NCBI GenBank assembly: GCA_030268105.1
Contig: BSDZ01000013.1
Coordinates: 911,001 to 975,000 of the forward strand
Direction of reading: 5' to 3'
DNA from: Volvox africanus
Lineage: Eukaryota > Chlorophyta > Chlorophyceae > Chlamydomonadales > Volvocaceae
Length of the DNA: 64,000 bases
Shown: positions 48,401-60,870 of the stretch, in pieces
How positions within the stretch are numbered: the first letter of the stretch is position 1
Layout of the letters: every line of letters starts with the position of its first letter
Position numbers and translations under genes: made by a program
Notes under the pieces: generated by a model
What the model was told of the DNA's origin: nothing
The model's input: the letters and a program-made list of their open reading frames with translations, nothing else
Databases searched by the model: none

Positions 48401-51400
48401 CGGCGGCGGCCCAGGCAGCGCTGTGCCGGAGGCGAACGGTGACGCACCAGCTTCACTTGCCGACAGGCCATCCTGGCTGTGCGGATGACTGAATTTTCGA
48501 CGCTTGCTGGCGTTGTAAGGGCCCCCCTCGTCCATTCCTGCACTGCCGCCGTTATGGGATGAATAGGGATCCATGCTTGCCGGTGAAGGTGGCCGCGTCG
48601 CTAAGCCAAGCGGCGAAAGTCCCGTGCCCACCGATCCCATCACACCGCCACGACCCATCCCCGTCGAGACCATGGCGCCCACCCCGTTACCCATGGATCC
48701 TGTCATGCCAGAAGCTCCCATGCGTCCCATCATGGCCCGCAAAAGACCAGCACGACTACCAAGCACATGTACTGAAGCTGCTGGCCCCCGTAGGCGACCG
48801 GGACCAAGAGGGGGCAGACCTGCGGGGCCGTTCAGCCCCCCAAGGCCGGCCTGCTCCCCATCTGTCAGATCATCCTCAAGGGAAATTGTGCTGTTGGTCC
48901 GGTGCAATGACGGCCCCGTCACCGCCAATGAGTCGCCAGCACAAGCAGCCATGGCGTCGCCAGGTGTTGACCCACCAGCTGGCACCAGCAGCGGCGGCGG
49001 CGGTGGAAGGCCATTGCTGCCGCCAACGCCGGCGTCCTTCATCCGCATCATCTGCTGATGCTTCAAAAGCTGCTGCTGCTGCATCATCTGCTGTTGCATG
49101 GCAATAAGCATCATACCGCCGCCGCCACCGGCAGCAATGGAGAAGGGCGCCGACCGCATGCCACTGCCCCCCCGGCTACTCCCAAAGCGCACCGGCGGCG
49201 CTGCCATGAGCTGCAGCAACCGCTGGTCCGTGACCGCAGATGGCGGGAACTTCTTTAGCAGTGCTGCGGCCTTTGTTCGTACGTCGTAGTCGGCGTTGCT
49301 AGACAGCTGCCGCAGCATATCGGCGAAATTACCATGTGCCGTCCGCACCGCATATACGTCATTCGCTTCCAACGGGAGACCCTCGACCGCACGAAGAACC
49401 TGCGCGTGGGGATCCAATCCATATATGCGGGGATGGATATGTGGTCAACGGCTACGGCGTAACCAATCAATCATTCGATGATCAATTGATAAATTAATCG
49501 AAAAATGCATCGATGAATGAATCAGAACACCAATAACCAATGACGTCCATGCATGGATCTGGATATGATGGATATGGGCATGAAAGCAACACACATTTTT
49601 AACATGTACCTTTCGAGTTCTGCGGATAATGGGTTGCAGGGTGATTGAATAACTGCTAGACCAGGCTTCCACGCTTGGTAAGGCGAATAATCCAATTAGG
49701 CGGCCCCAAAACGCGCGCATCCACGTCGTTGGGCTGCACCTATGGACTCCACCGCCCTTTGCGCACCTTCCGCAGGATGACGCAGTACTCCTTGCCCGTG
49801 TTCCGGGCCATCGCTTGATGCAGCTGCGTAAGCAGCCCGCACGCCACAAACTCCTTTTTAGCTGCGGAGCTTGTCGTCTTAATAACTACATCGAGCAACA
49901 GCGACAAGTCGGCCATGCGTGCACGCTGCCGCGCCGTCAGTCCCCCCGTAGAGCCCGGACCTGGCCCCGGCATACCAAGCTCGTCGCCATTACGGTACAT
50001 GCCCCCGCCGTTAAGGTAGCGACCGCCGGCTGCAGAGCCAAAGCCGTTGTTGCCCCGGCCGGCGCCGCCAATATCGCACAAGTTGAACAGACGAAGCACC
50101 TTGATGATGCTCTGACGACTCGGGTCCTTCAACCGGCCGTTGCTGCCCACCACCTCCTCTAACCGCCGATCAATTTCACTACGCAGCTTGCGGTTCGAAG
50201 CTGCGGCGCCACCAGTACCTCCGCGGCCCCCGGTAGTTGACGGCGGCGGTGGCGACGTTGATCGCGGCGGTGAGTACGACAATCCGGCTGCAGCGCTTGC
50301 CGGCGGCGCGTCGCCTGATCCCAAGGAGTTTTTCCGTGCTACGCCTCCCGACGAGACCTGCACTGCCGGCGTCGCTGAGGCACCTGTGCTACCCGTGCCG
50401 CTGCCATCACCACGCCCGGCGGCTGCGGCCGTCTGATCAGCAGTTGTTGCCGCACCGCCATTCTCCGCACGCTCCACAGCTTCGTCCGCCACTGCCACTG
50501 CCTTCGGCGGCACGCGGCGGAGCCGTCTCCGAATCGGCGCGCGCATGGCTGCCTCAGTCGCCGCGTTGCGCACTTCATCGAGGGCCGCGTCGTCGTTGTC
50601 CAGCAGCAATGATGACCGCGGCGACGGGGGTGACTGTGGCGAAGGCGGGGAGTGCTGTGAGCGGGGTGATGGCGGAGAGGACGGCGTGGCGGCGGTCTTC
50701 TCTTCCACTGCCGAGGGAGGAGTGGTGTCTGCATAGCAGGGTCATATAGGCGTATGTTTCACGCTGATCACGACGTGGTAAATTGGTACAGAGCCCTAGT
50801 ATGGACTTCAGGAAGGCAAAATGAGGCAATCGTTGCTCTCAATACTCGGCTCAGAGGGTCCTGGTACTCTTCCCGTTCCGTTCCCCGAGCACGGAAGCGC
50901 ATACTTGATAAGCAGTACCACCGAAGAAATGCATCCTTCTTCCCCTTAGCTCTACGCCGGACCAGACATGCATCCATGACGCGGTGTTGTTTGGCCGCCA
51001 ACAGCAAGGCTTATACACATTTACAGCTTCTTTTCTTTTTTCTGCTTTTATGCAAGGCTTTGGGAGCTACCTAGCTTACGTTTCAAAAATGTTTTTGTCA
51101 CCATGTCACCTTGGACGAGGCCACCCGCCATCTTTTACCCGCACAGTTAGTTATTGTTCTTCTCGACAAGTCTCGTTCGTTCGACTTCCCACCCACCCCC
51201 TATGACTTGTTTCTTTCGCCCCTGTCGATCCGGTTTGGTGCCCCAAACACCCGTTAGCCTCCTGATGGGATTAGCATGTCGCACAGGACCACCGGTAAAT
51301 AATCTGGCAACCATCCCTGATCCACTGAGACATTCGCGTTTCACACGTGCATGGCTTCTCCTCCCAGGATGAGTGGACGGGTCCACCGTTATCAGACCCC

Positions 51401-54400
51401 TCTGTCGTAAGCCCCCTCGTGATTTAGGTCGTCTGACAATTGAGACCCTCAGGACCCGACACAGCTGCGCTTGTTCAGCCGTCAAAAACGTGCATCGCAC
51501 CTTGCTGCTGCATAATCTTCCACTGCTTGAAGAGCGCTTTCGGGCCTCTGACCTGGGCAACCTCCGGCGTAACTGCAGGTGGGTGTCGCGCGCTGCCTGC
51601 CGCAGCCCCCGTCAGCGGGGTCCCGCTGGGCGCTACGTCATCCAGACGGAGCTTAGGGAGCCCCACGCCTGCCTCCAACTGCTTCGCTGCGCTTGTACCC
51701 GATGCCTTCCCTTTGGAGGTTGTCCCTGCTGCAGCTGCGCCCGCCGCTGCTTTCTCCGCCTTGCGCTGATCCTTTACCTTAGGCGCCGCTGTGCCTGTGA
51801 CTTCCGACGCTGGCTGCTTCTCCCGCTTGTCTGACGCAGAGCCATGAGCACTGGTGCTGGGCGCTGGCGCCCGGATTTGCAGCTGCTGCTGCACTGTGGG
51901 AATGGGCTCCTGGCCGTAGAAGTGCTTCACGGTCCACACAACACTGCGCGCTTTGCACAGGCGCTCCAGCCTGGAGGATGCAACCCATGAGCAACAAACC
52001 TCAGCAAGATCGTGTGCCCAAGGGAACATAAACCGTAGCAAATAACCCGAACTACGTACGAACCCGGCTGCCCTATCCCTCCCATGAGGCCCACGTCACT
52101 GGCTCGTTGTTCAACACCTTCCCCTCGAACCCCCCGTGCTGTCATGCCACTGCTGAATCCTGCCTCTATCCGCTCGTGGGCCCATATGATTGAAGCCAAT
52201 CGCTTGCCCCTCTTCCTCATAACGACCTAGGCTTGTTTTAGGCTCCTTCCTTAGGCGTACCTCGTGACCATGCCCATCTCCTTAGCCTTGTCCACCTTCG
52301 TCCCAACACGCCAATCCAGAAGCATCCGCATATTAGGATCCATGTCGCTGTCCGTCAGCATGATGGGAGGCAGATCATGTGAAGCGTCATCGGGCTCCGC
52401 CACGGGCAGTAGCGATACATCAAAATTGTCCTGGAGCGAGGAAGTTGGGAGAGAGGAAACAAACAGACATACCATGAGCTTTGCATCCCCACCTTCTGGA
52501 ACAGGATGCACCCCGCATCAAAGCAGTTCCGGTCGGTTCGTAGGAACTTCAGTTCATAGCAGCGGACACTGCGGGGCCCATGTCCCTGCATGACGACTGG
52601 CACCTATCGCCATCCGCAGTGTCGCTGTTGCCATGATGGGCATCTAAACCGCCCAATACCAGACACGGTCGCAAGCGCGCCCCTCCCCCGTTCCATTCCC
52701 TTCTAATTTCCCACCATACAGAGGGCAAAACCGTCAGGTGGCCTTCGATTTTCCATGGTGTGTCGTGCTCTCGATTTCACCCATTATCTAACGCGTTCCT
52801 CGAACCGCAGCTCCTGGCAACCCGCGACCACTACCACCTGCATGCCGCCGATAAAACTCCGGCAGTTGGTAGAGCGACAGTAGCAGCGCATCGGCTTGTC
52901 CCCATACCGCTCGAAGTTGTAGTCGAAGGTCAGCTCCGTTTCCTTCGGGATATCGCGCACAGCGAACAGCCCGATGGCCAACTCGCCCCTCACCAACCAT
53001 TTCTGTGTCTCGCAGTTGGGCTCACAGGAGTGGTTGATAAAACGCGAGATGTTACCCTGCGCGTAGCATCAACACGCAGTTGCTTACGTTTCCAGTGACC
53101 GAACCCTCCCACCCAAAACTTCGTTTTTCGTAGGTGTATATGTACAATCCCTGTTAGCTTGGACGTAGAAACCCGATAAGAATGCCCACAATACACAGCA
53201 TCCATGGTGGATGAGTGAAGGGGCGGCCTGACTTGTTCACAAAACACAACCAAATCGTTCCGCCCCATCCCGTTACGCTTCGCTACGGAATGGCGCCAAG
53301 AGCTCGGCGTAAAATGCTATCGACACGTCTACAGCACCAAGAAAGTAGTTTCAAGCTGAAAACTCCCAAACACATTATGCAAAGCCGCTTTGCGATGTTC
53401 CTCCGCTCCAAAGCTTGGGTTTGAAGACCGATTCTCTGGCACACTCAGGCCCCGCTCACCCTGGCACCCTGACATATCTGCATCTACCCAGTCCTTTGTG
53501 AACGATACCCGTTCAACCCAGAGCCAACCCCGACTTTGAAGCCTAGCACCTGTGCCAGCCTTTCGGACCTTTCGGCACGCGTCGATGACCTCCCCGTTCC
53601 CGATATTCATGAAGTAGTAATGCCGCTGTCCCACCGACATGTAATACTCCTTTCGCCGCTGGTATTCGTCCTCCTCCAGGACCTCACCTGCAGCAGCGGA
53701 AAGGACAGGCACGAAACTGGAATTACGAGGCGCTCATCCACACCGCATCCCAAAACCGCATTCACGTTCTATCCTTCGGCAGCATCAATGAGTGTGCCTT
53801 ACACAGCGCCTCAGTCTCAGGCCTTGACCTTGGACCCAATGGGAAATACCCATTGCCTCTGGCAGCCCTCACATCAATTAAAGTAGCCCCCCATTCACAT
53901 AGTGCGTGGTGAAGGCCAAATACACCGGAAGGAGCCATTATTATTGGGCCTCCGTCCTCCTTCCCACCTCACCCCACATCATCGCATGAAGGGTTTCTTG
54001 GCCAGGCCCACTCACCAATGTACTCGATGATGAACTGCCCAGCCTTAATGTCTTCCAGCGCGAACAACCCAAAGCCCTTTGCTCCGGCTCGCCGCTGCGC
54101 ATAAGCCAGACGGTTGCGCCTCACAAACCATCGCGCGTGTGCACATAGTGAAGGGCTATATACTTATAGCTAACCCGTTAGAGACATGCAAAAGGTGCCC
54201 TCCACTCATGTCTTAGCCCGAGAGGCATGATGATGAAAGGACACAGGCCATGGCCAAATGCCGGCCTGTCGCAGTCTTTGATTTCCCCCCTAGTAAAGTT
54301 TGCCGGCGACCCCAGGGCCCTAGCCACCCTACAACTTACGATTTCCAAGTTGGCATACATCCTCTTCGAGAACATTTGGTTGGTGCACTTGTCCTCTGAG

Positions 54401-55434
54401 GGGCAGAATCCCTGCACGCAGCCAGCGTGACCCAAGCACATTTTTATAGCTCACTCGACAATGTAGCTGCTCCTGGCGGCACCAACGCATATCTACTGGC
54501 GCACGATACCTCGAGGCGCAATATTTCCAGCATCTTTAGCTACAAACTTAGGTGCGCGTGGCGTCAGCCTCAGACGGTATATCATGTAGCGCTGGCTGGT
54601 AACCAGATCTGTGATGGAAAGTGCCTTGCCTATCCGCCAATCCCTGCAGTCACCAATTTCCCCTCATCCCACCGGGGCCTACAATCCACACCTTACCGGC
54701 ACGCACTCGATGCAAAGCATTCGGTTAATGCAGTCCGGCCCGCAGCCATCACCACCGCGCCATGTGGGTTTACAATGGCATATCATGATGTCATCCTCGT
54801 CCTGCACTTTGCGCTTCCTGTGCGCCAGGATATTGTCCTTCAGCAGCTGCCATACGGCTGGTATCCGCCGCCGCTTCAAGCTCTCCTCATCGTGGTCGCT
54901 CTGGGCAAACAACGTTACATGTCGGGTTAAAACGTCAAACTACGTTAAATACTACCTATGTCCCCTGAACTTCCGTCCTCTGCAATTCGAGTTCATTTTT
55001 GTAAAATAGCCAATATTGAGGATTTCCTAAGCCACACTTACCTCTCCCGCCCCGTCAGAGTCTCCTTCAGCGTCTATTTCCTCGTTTGTAAGCTCCTGTG
55101 GAACGCAACAACTTGCAAAAGCCTTGTTTGGGTTATGTTCGCAGTACCTGTGGTGCAAAGTTCGTAATTAATGCGTCGTCCAGAGCGAGAAGGCGCGCAA
55201 CGACGACGGCGCGCCGGCACCCTACCAGGGCGTATCCTCCCTAATTTGGTCCACGAATGCTGCCGGAATGCGTCGCCACTTAGTACACCGGTCGCACAGC
55301 ACCCAGTTGTCGGCCTCTTGGTCGCTGCCAGAGTTGCTCTGCCGACCCTCCTCATCTCCCTCCGAGCTTGATTCTGACTCTGCATCCGAATCACTGGAAT
55401 CAGAGAAGGAGCGTCTCCGTCGCCGACTCCCCAT
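45497..55434 (-). CDS. ASHH2/SDG8-type histone H3K36 methyltransferase (CW-AWS-SET), 14 exons, about 1,930 aa
   Basis: Exons (minus): 55226-55434, 55042-55147, 54697-54900, 54340-54411, 54016-54094, 53569-53687, 52838-53056, 52493-52585, 52261-52430, 51501-51970, 49767-50728, 47221-49399, 46512-46678, 45497-46240; phases close exactly. Domains: CW zinc finger at 42-90 (WVLCDRCTKWRRIP ... WYCEHN), AWS Cys cluster at about 142-195 (ICHCKP, GCGPDC, FCPSEDKCTNQ), and SET at about 198-315 with GFGLFA, YYFMN, NISRFINHSCEPNC and ELTFDYNFERYG. Post-SET is CYCRSTNC. Downstream, a helical module (about 843-955) and a C-terminal module (HRLGKYLQPEHPSRVS, YKPIERHKLEANLKEF) match those of plant ASHH2/EFS. 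Known role: reads H3K4 methylation through CW and methylates H3K36 on transcribed genes. Exon 12 (726 codons) is a disordered Gly/Pro/Gln/Met-rich insert; exon 14 has two polyglutamine tracts. Confidence 0.93.
46679..47220 (-). other. AT-rich intron 12 of the methyltransferase
   Basis: About 46780-46950 is markedly AT-rich and contains a short direct repeat (CCAGGTTGCT) at about 46903 and 46948. Could be remnant inserted DNA; no coding capacity recognised. Confidence 0.45.
50729..51500 (-). other. Large intron 10 of the methyltransferase
   Basis: 772 bp bounded by a GTGCGA donor and a TATGCAG acceptor. Open frames on both strands lack motifs. Nothing else recognised. Confidence 0.5.
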
Positions 55435-55788
55435 GATGTTTGCGAGACGCTTAGCTGCTATGGTCCATTGTCCGAACCAAAGTTTAAGTCAAATGCCAAG
55501 CAAAAAGTAAAACAACAGGAAGGTTGATGTTTATAAGGTCGAAATGTTTACAAAAATTTACATAAGCAGCTCTCCATTCGGTGCGAGTCCGGTAAAGGAG
55601 TTGACGAATCGGGGTTGGTTGACCGCATGCTGCCACTTTGCAAACATTTGCGACCTTCATTTATCTTGGGTTACCCATAGTACGGATAGCATGTACATCC
55701 TCTAGCGGAAGCCGCCAACCATCAGCACTTGATCGGCTTCCGCAACCAGGACAGCTGCCAGGAGGCTTCCCGCTGACCTCCAGTGACG
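55435..55788. promoter_or_regulatory. Bidirectional promoter, methyltransferase (-) / OPR protein (+)
   Basis: Only 354 bp separate the two predicted start codons, so both promoters and 5'UTRs must fit here or overlap. No TATA element stands out. Confidence 0.5.
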
Positions 55789-58521
55789 ATGGCCCTTGGA
55801 CTGTTAGGACGACGCCAGGGTAGGATCCTCAGGCGGCGGTGCACAGGTGGAGCACCATCAGCGCTTACGCGTTTGCGTGTCCTTCACTACAACAGGCCGC
55901 TCTCTCTTTCGTGCCCTAGCAATCATGGAGACCCATCTTTCAAGCGGAGTGATCATCAGGTACTTACGTTTATCTGTGTTGGGTTGCCAGCTCGACTAGG
56001 CCGCACTGCGCGACGCGTGTGGTGATGTGCGCACAGGCCAACTAAGGAGGATCCGGATGCGGAAATGGAGGTGTGCTCCACTTCACGGCAGGTGGGCAGG
56101 GGCGGACGGTGGTGTGTCCTAATTCTGTGCCTTAGGGCGCTGCTCAATCCCACGCAACCCCATGCGCTGCAGTACCCGTCGATTGCTCCCGGCTGGCCGC
56201 GTGTGTATCCCGTTCGTTGCTACGCGATCAACAACCAGCCAACGATAAAATATGTCCCGGTTCCGGAGCCGGAGTTTGATGATTTCAGCGGAGAGCCGAC
56301 GTCATATCTTCAATTGCTTGGGGCAATTAGCAGGGCCAAGAGCATCAAGCGATTGCAGCACCTGCTTTCTGCGCACAATGAGCGGTTTGATGCTGTGCAC
56401 GTTGCGGCGGCAGTGGCGCGCTTACCGCGACTTATCCGGTACCGCTCCGCAGACCTGGTGGACCGCAGCGAAACCGTAGTTATGCCCACACCTGGCCTCC
56501 CACGTATGCGCCGGAAGCACGGTGTTCAGCCGAAGCAAACCCACTTGCTGGAAGGCGGCCGGGTCGCAGCGCAGCTGGATGTCATGCTGCCAGCACACGT
56601 GCAAAATTTCTTTCCACGCCAAGCGGCGTGCACGATCTGGGCATTCGGCGAGCTGCGCCGGATGGGCGTTGTAGACAGTATGGCGTCGTTGCCTGACGTT
56701 CTGCTGGTCGTGACAAAGGGCAATTTTGAACCACTGCGCGTGCACGGCCACGGGGTAGACTTCGCTCAAATTCTCCAGGGCCTGGCCAAGCTCGGCTTTG
56801 GGGACCTGAGGCTCATCGGGCAGCTGGTTCCGTTGATGGAGCGGCGTTTGGGGTCCATGCAGCAGTATGAGCTCCAAATGTCTGCGTGGTCGCTTGCGAA
56901 CATGGGCTACCATAGCCCTGATATCTTCAACCGCATCGCTAACCAGCTCCTTCGCACTGGGACCGCCTTCCTGTTGCCGAGTGGATGCTCTTCCACGTTC
57001 TGGGCATTTGCCAAGGCGGGCGTCATCAACCGGCTTGACCTCTTCAACATCCTGGCCGGTAGCATGCTCGGCCAGGCGACGCTGTTGGCGCCGCAGGATG
57101 CAGCGACGACGCTGTGGGCCTGCAGCCGGCTGGGGTATTACAACGCAAACCTCACCACGGCGCTTTGCGACGCGGTGGTGCGCAATCTGGCCACGTGTAG
57201 TGACTGGGAGGTGTCCTCTGTGGTAGAGTCGCTGGCTAACATGGGACACCACCACACGGGCCTCATGGAGGCTGTGGCGACGGCGATTTTGGCGGAGCCC
57301 ATCATTGGCGCACACCCCACCTGCATAGCGCGGGTGCTATTTGCGTACGGCAAGCTGGGTTGTCGCAATCCGCGCGACGTGGAGCTTGCATCGGTGCTGG
57401 CGGCGGCGGTTGTGCCGCAGCTACCGGTCATGAGGGAGGATACCTTAGCGATGTTGTGCAACGGCTTGACCATGTTCGCGTATAAGGACGAGGTGATGGA
57501 CGGATAAAGACAAGGATCGTTGGGCTCCTTAAACGATGTTTACTCAGTGCTGCTAATCTTATGTTGTCCAATCTTCCTACCGGATGGCGCCGTACGCGGC
57601 TGGGCAAGATATACCAACAGCTTTCGCTTTGTTAGGGTGTGTCCTGCGGGACGCTTCACCGGAATGCCGTGCACCTTTGTAGCTTCCTAGGTACGACACG
57701 AGTCATGCATTTCTTGCGGACTACCGGTCTTATTGCATATTACAACACGTCCACTGTTTTTCACGTTTATAATGCAATACTCGCCTATGTCCCTTGATTG
57801 TGCAGAAAGTGCTTGCTGCCTTGGCGTCACGGGCTGAAAGGCTATTGCCTGACTGCAACGAGGCGCATCTGCTGTCCGTCCTCCGGCTGCTGAACAGCGC
57901 CGGCTACCAGCATTACCAGCTTGCTGTCGCTTCGGCACGGCATTTACAGGCGGTAGTCCTCCCCGGCAGTAAGGTAACAAGTGCAGCCACTCCAGTGGAG
58001 GTGCTTTACCTATGCTCCCGTCAGGGCGTCGAGGATCTCGCGGCAGCAGAGGAGGTCCTGGCCCTTGCCGCCGCACGTGAGCAGGAGTTGCGGCCCATTG
58101 ACGCGGCTCGGGTGTTCGTCGTTGGACAGGTGAGCGTTGACGGAACATCCTGCTGCTATTTGTTGCTATCATATATGTCCTTGTTTTCAGCGGGGTTATT
58201 TCACGATTGCATGTTTTTTGGTTTTGTAGACCCTTGATTCGTGATTACTTACGATGACTAAGTTTCGCTTTAGGGTTTTGGGGTTTTACATCCATGATTC
58301 CATTCCTATAGGTCATGAATCGGAAGGAAGAGCTCCTGAACCGCATGGCAGATGTCGTGTTGCGACACGCAGCTGAGCTTGACACCGACACGGCAGCGGC
58401 AGTGCTCCAGAGCGCTCAAGCTCTTGGCCGGCAAGATGTTGTAGCAACCCTTGCCCCTAGCGTTCAGCAGCCGAAAAAGGCTGACCGTTCAACTGGCAAA
58501 GCTGCAACTGCTTCGCTGTAA
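55789..58521 (+). CDS. Octotricopeptide-repeat (OPR) protein, probably organelle-targeted, about 674 aa
   Basis: Exons: 55789-55959, 56173-57492, 57806-58129, 58312-58521; phase 0 at all joins. Exon 1 starts MALGLLGRRQGRILRRRCT, Arg-rich without acidic residues, as in chloroplast or mitochondrial transit peptides. An alternative acceptor at 56092 would add 27 codons. The body contains at least seven roughly 38-residue alpha-alpha units with OPR-type cores: TIWAFGELRRMG, LQGLAKLGFGD, MSAWSLANMGY, STFWAFAKAGV, TTLWACSRLGY, VVESLANMGHH, LFAYGKLGCR. Family knowledge: OPR proteins are abundant in chlorophyte algae and bind specific organellar RNAs, controlling stability, processing or translation. 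No C-terminal RAP or nuclease domain is visible. The RNA target cannot be read from sequence. Confidence 0.82.
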
Positions 58522-58570
58522 TTGCTTATGATTTGAATTGCGAGATCGTGGTACTGGACTGCTGATGACA

Positions 58571-58575
58571 TTACA
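58571..58575 (-). terminator. TGTAA polyadenylation signal for the BIG1-like gene
   Basis: TGTAA on the minus strand, about 145 bp past the stop at 58720. It lies between the stop codon and the distal polyadenylation signal of the convergent OPR gene. Confidence 0.5.
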
Positions 58576-58690
58576 ACAAAAGGCTGAGCCTTTTCGAGGA
58601 AGGCGACTGCATCCATGCGGAAATATCCATATCACTCTAGTCAGCAAAAACATAATGCCCTCATCCGCACACGGTGTGTAGGCCGACTTG

Positions 58691-58695
58691 TGTAA
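58691..58695 (+). terminator. TGTAA polyadenylation signal for the OPR gene
   Basis: TGTAA about 170 bp past the OPR stop. A second copy overlaps the stop codon itself (58517-58521). Confidence 0.45.
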
Positions 58696-58719
58696 GCCAA
58701 ATATGCTGAAGGCATTCCT

Positions 58720-60409
58720 TTATTGTTGCGAAGCTGCGTCCTTGTTGGGAGATTCGAATCGTGTTGGGGTGTCCAGAACGTACAGGCACACCAGGCCTGC
58801 ATTATGGGAAAGGGGAGAGAGGGGCACACGCGTAATCTTCCGCTATAACACTTCATACAGGTTCCATGACAGGGGTGATAGCTGAGGCATCACCTCATCT
58901 AGCTTGCACCTACAAGTTGAATTCAACTTGACCCACCGACAAAGAAGACACACCGTAAATTCCTAGCGAGTCAAGGCAATGGCGACGCAGATTTTCAAGT
59001 AGGCATGTACAGGTCCATGATGACTGAGCTAGCATTTGAATCCAAGGTTCGTCCCTCGCTGAAAATCCGGGATCCCGATACCGACATACCAGCGCAGGAC
59101 GCTAGAGCTAAGAAAAGGACGGCCAGCATGCCTTCCAGCCATCGGACTTGAGTCTGTGGACATGGGACGACGTTATCCGTTACCATGATACAATACAATT
59201 CGGAGTCATGATAGTACGCGTATGAGTAACTTCAACGTGTGCTACACATGTCGCCTTGAACACATTGCATTCTACCTGGCACAGTGGACCACAAGCTGTT
59301 GGAGCCGACTCTTGCAGCAATGATCGGCGCTTGCTACCTGTCGCCAGCAGTCCTGTTTCCGGCTTGGCTTCGATGGCGTAGATGAGCACGTGGTTCACGT
59401 CAGCCTCCACAACTGCAGCCTGTATTGCCTTCAGCTGCTCAACCTCAGCCTCCAAGCCAGCATTCGTTCCTTTCATAGCGTCCTCCACATGAGAGCACAC
59501 GATGACGACGGTGTTGCCCTCCGCAAGTGCAGTAACAGCATCCGCTTTAATGTCTGATGGAGCAGAGCATCCCACAACCTGCGCCGTTCCATATACGCGC
59601 TTCAAGAACTATGAAACCTCAACATGCCCTGCAGTGGGCATCCAAGAGTCCCCTTTACCTCGTGCTTAATGCCCGCGCTGTCAAGCTTGGTGCACACAGT
59701 CTCGATAATGGAGCCACCCTGTGGAGTACGCACAGCCACCCAACGGAAACAAAAGCACATGTAGAGGGCGAATGTTTGCAGTAAACCACTATCAAATGTC
59801 AAATGTCACTACCACAGTCAAATGTCGTACATCTCGTGCACTGCTCACCTTGCTGATAGTGTAGGGTAACGCCAGCGACGACACAGCGCCGCTAATGATG
59901 CCATCCAGGTTGCTAATGGCATCGCTCCTGCTGCGCATATCCGCAACGTCCAGCTGTCGTAGTGTGGGAGGCACGAGGTTATAGCAGTTCACCATCGGCG
60001 GTACCTGTAGGTCCCTTGCCGCAGACGTACCTGGCTTCCAATGAAGACCACAACTTTGCGACTTTCATCGAAACTCAGGCTCTCCTCAGGAAAACCGTGG
60101 ACTCCAAAATCGCTACCCTGTGCCTGGCCTAGCACGCCTAGCACTAGGTCTGTGGTCACCTGCTCTACGTCTGGAAAGACCTAAACAGGACATCACGCAG
60201 TATGCAGGGAACGCGTGGATAGGAGCATTTGCTAATTACGGTGGTTTGAGAGTCGCCGCATCTTAAGGGTGTACCTTGTAGGAAACCTGCTCTCCCTCGC
60301 TGATCAGGGCACGGTTGCTCCATGCCAAAATCGGTGCAGATAATCCGCCATCCTCAGCTAGGACGACTGAAAGCAAGCAAAGCGCCAAAGTCGCAGCACA
60401 CAACTTCAT
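58720..60409 (-). CDS. Type-I membrane protein, V-ATPase accessory subunit / BIG1-like, 7 exons, 324 aa
   Basis: Exons (minus): 60275-60409, 60031-60180, 59849-60004, 59659-59718, 59276-59608, 59090-59153, 58720-58796; phases agree. It starts MKLCAATLALCLLSVVLA, a clear signal peptide; an in-frame ATG at 60481 would add 24 residues and is less likely. The mature part opens APILAWSN, as in V-ATPase accessory (Ac45/BIG1-type) proteins. Near the C-terminus is one membrane helix (MLAVLFLALASCAG) and a short tail with TPTRFESP, close to the tail of plant BIG1-like membrane proteins. Inferred role: ER/secretory membrane factor, perhaps in V-ATPase assembly. The lumenal region has no motif I recognise, so the family call is moderate. 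Confidence 0.72.
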
Positions 60410-60870
60410 CTTGCGGGAATCAGCTGCCAGCAAAGAAGGACGGATGTCTGGGACGCCCAACCAGTGGCTAAATGGGCTCATGATTTAGCTATCAGTTACT
60501 ATCAGTTACTACTATGCCCCGCTTGCGCTTTCAACTGTGGTAGTTGCACGGCACTGGACCTTCCATGCCCAGATTTTCGCCAAGCCTAGCCCTTCAGGAA
60601 CTGCATATGTAATGCATGTGATTGCGTGAACTGATTTTGCAGGCAAAAGGACGTAATCTTCGCGGTCAATGCTGTGCCAAATCCTTCCTGAATAATGTCA
60701 TCTAGTTCTCGTGTGAAGAGCAGGTCCTGACATACGAACTGGGTTTCGCTTTCCCTTGTTTTCATTCTCGCCGTACGTTGGCATTCACTGTCGCCCGCTT
60801 GAGAATTCCCACCTACTGACTGAGCCGAGGGACCCCGGGGCGGGTCCCTTGGCGCTAGCAGCTGGACACA
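60410..60870. promoter_or_regulatory. Bidirectional promoter, BIG1-like (-) / NT-C2 protein (+)
   Basis: 461 bp between divergent start codons; presumably carries both promoters. No specific element identified. Confidence 0.45.
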
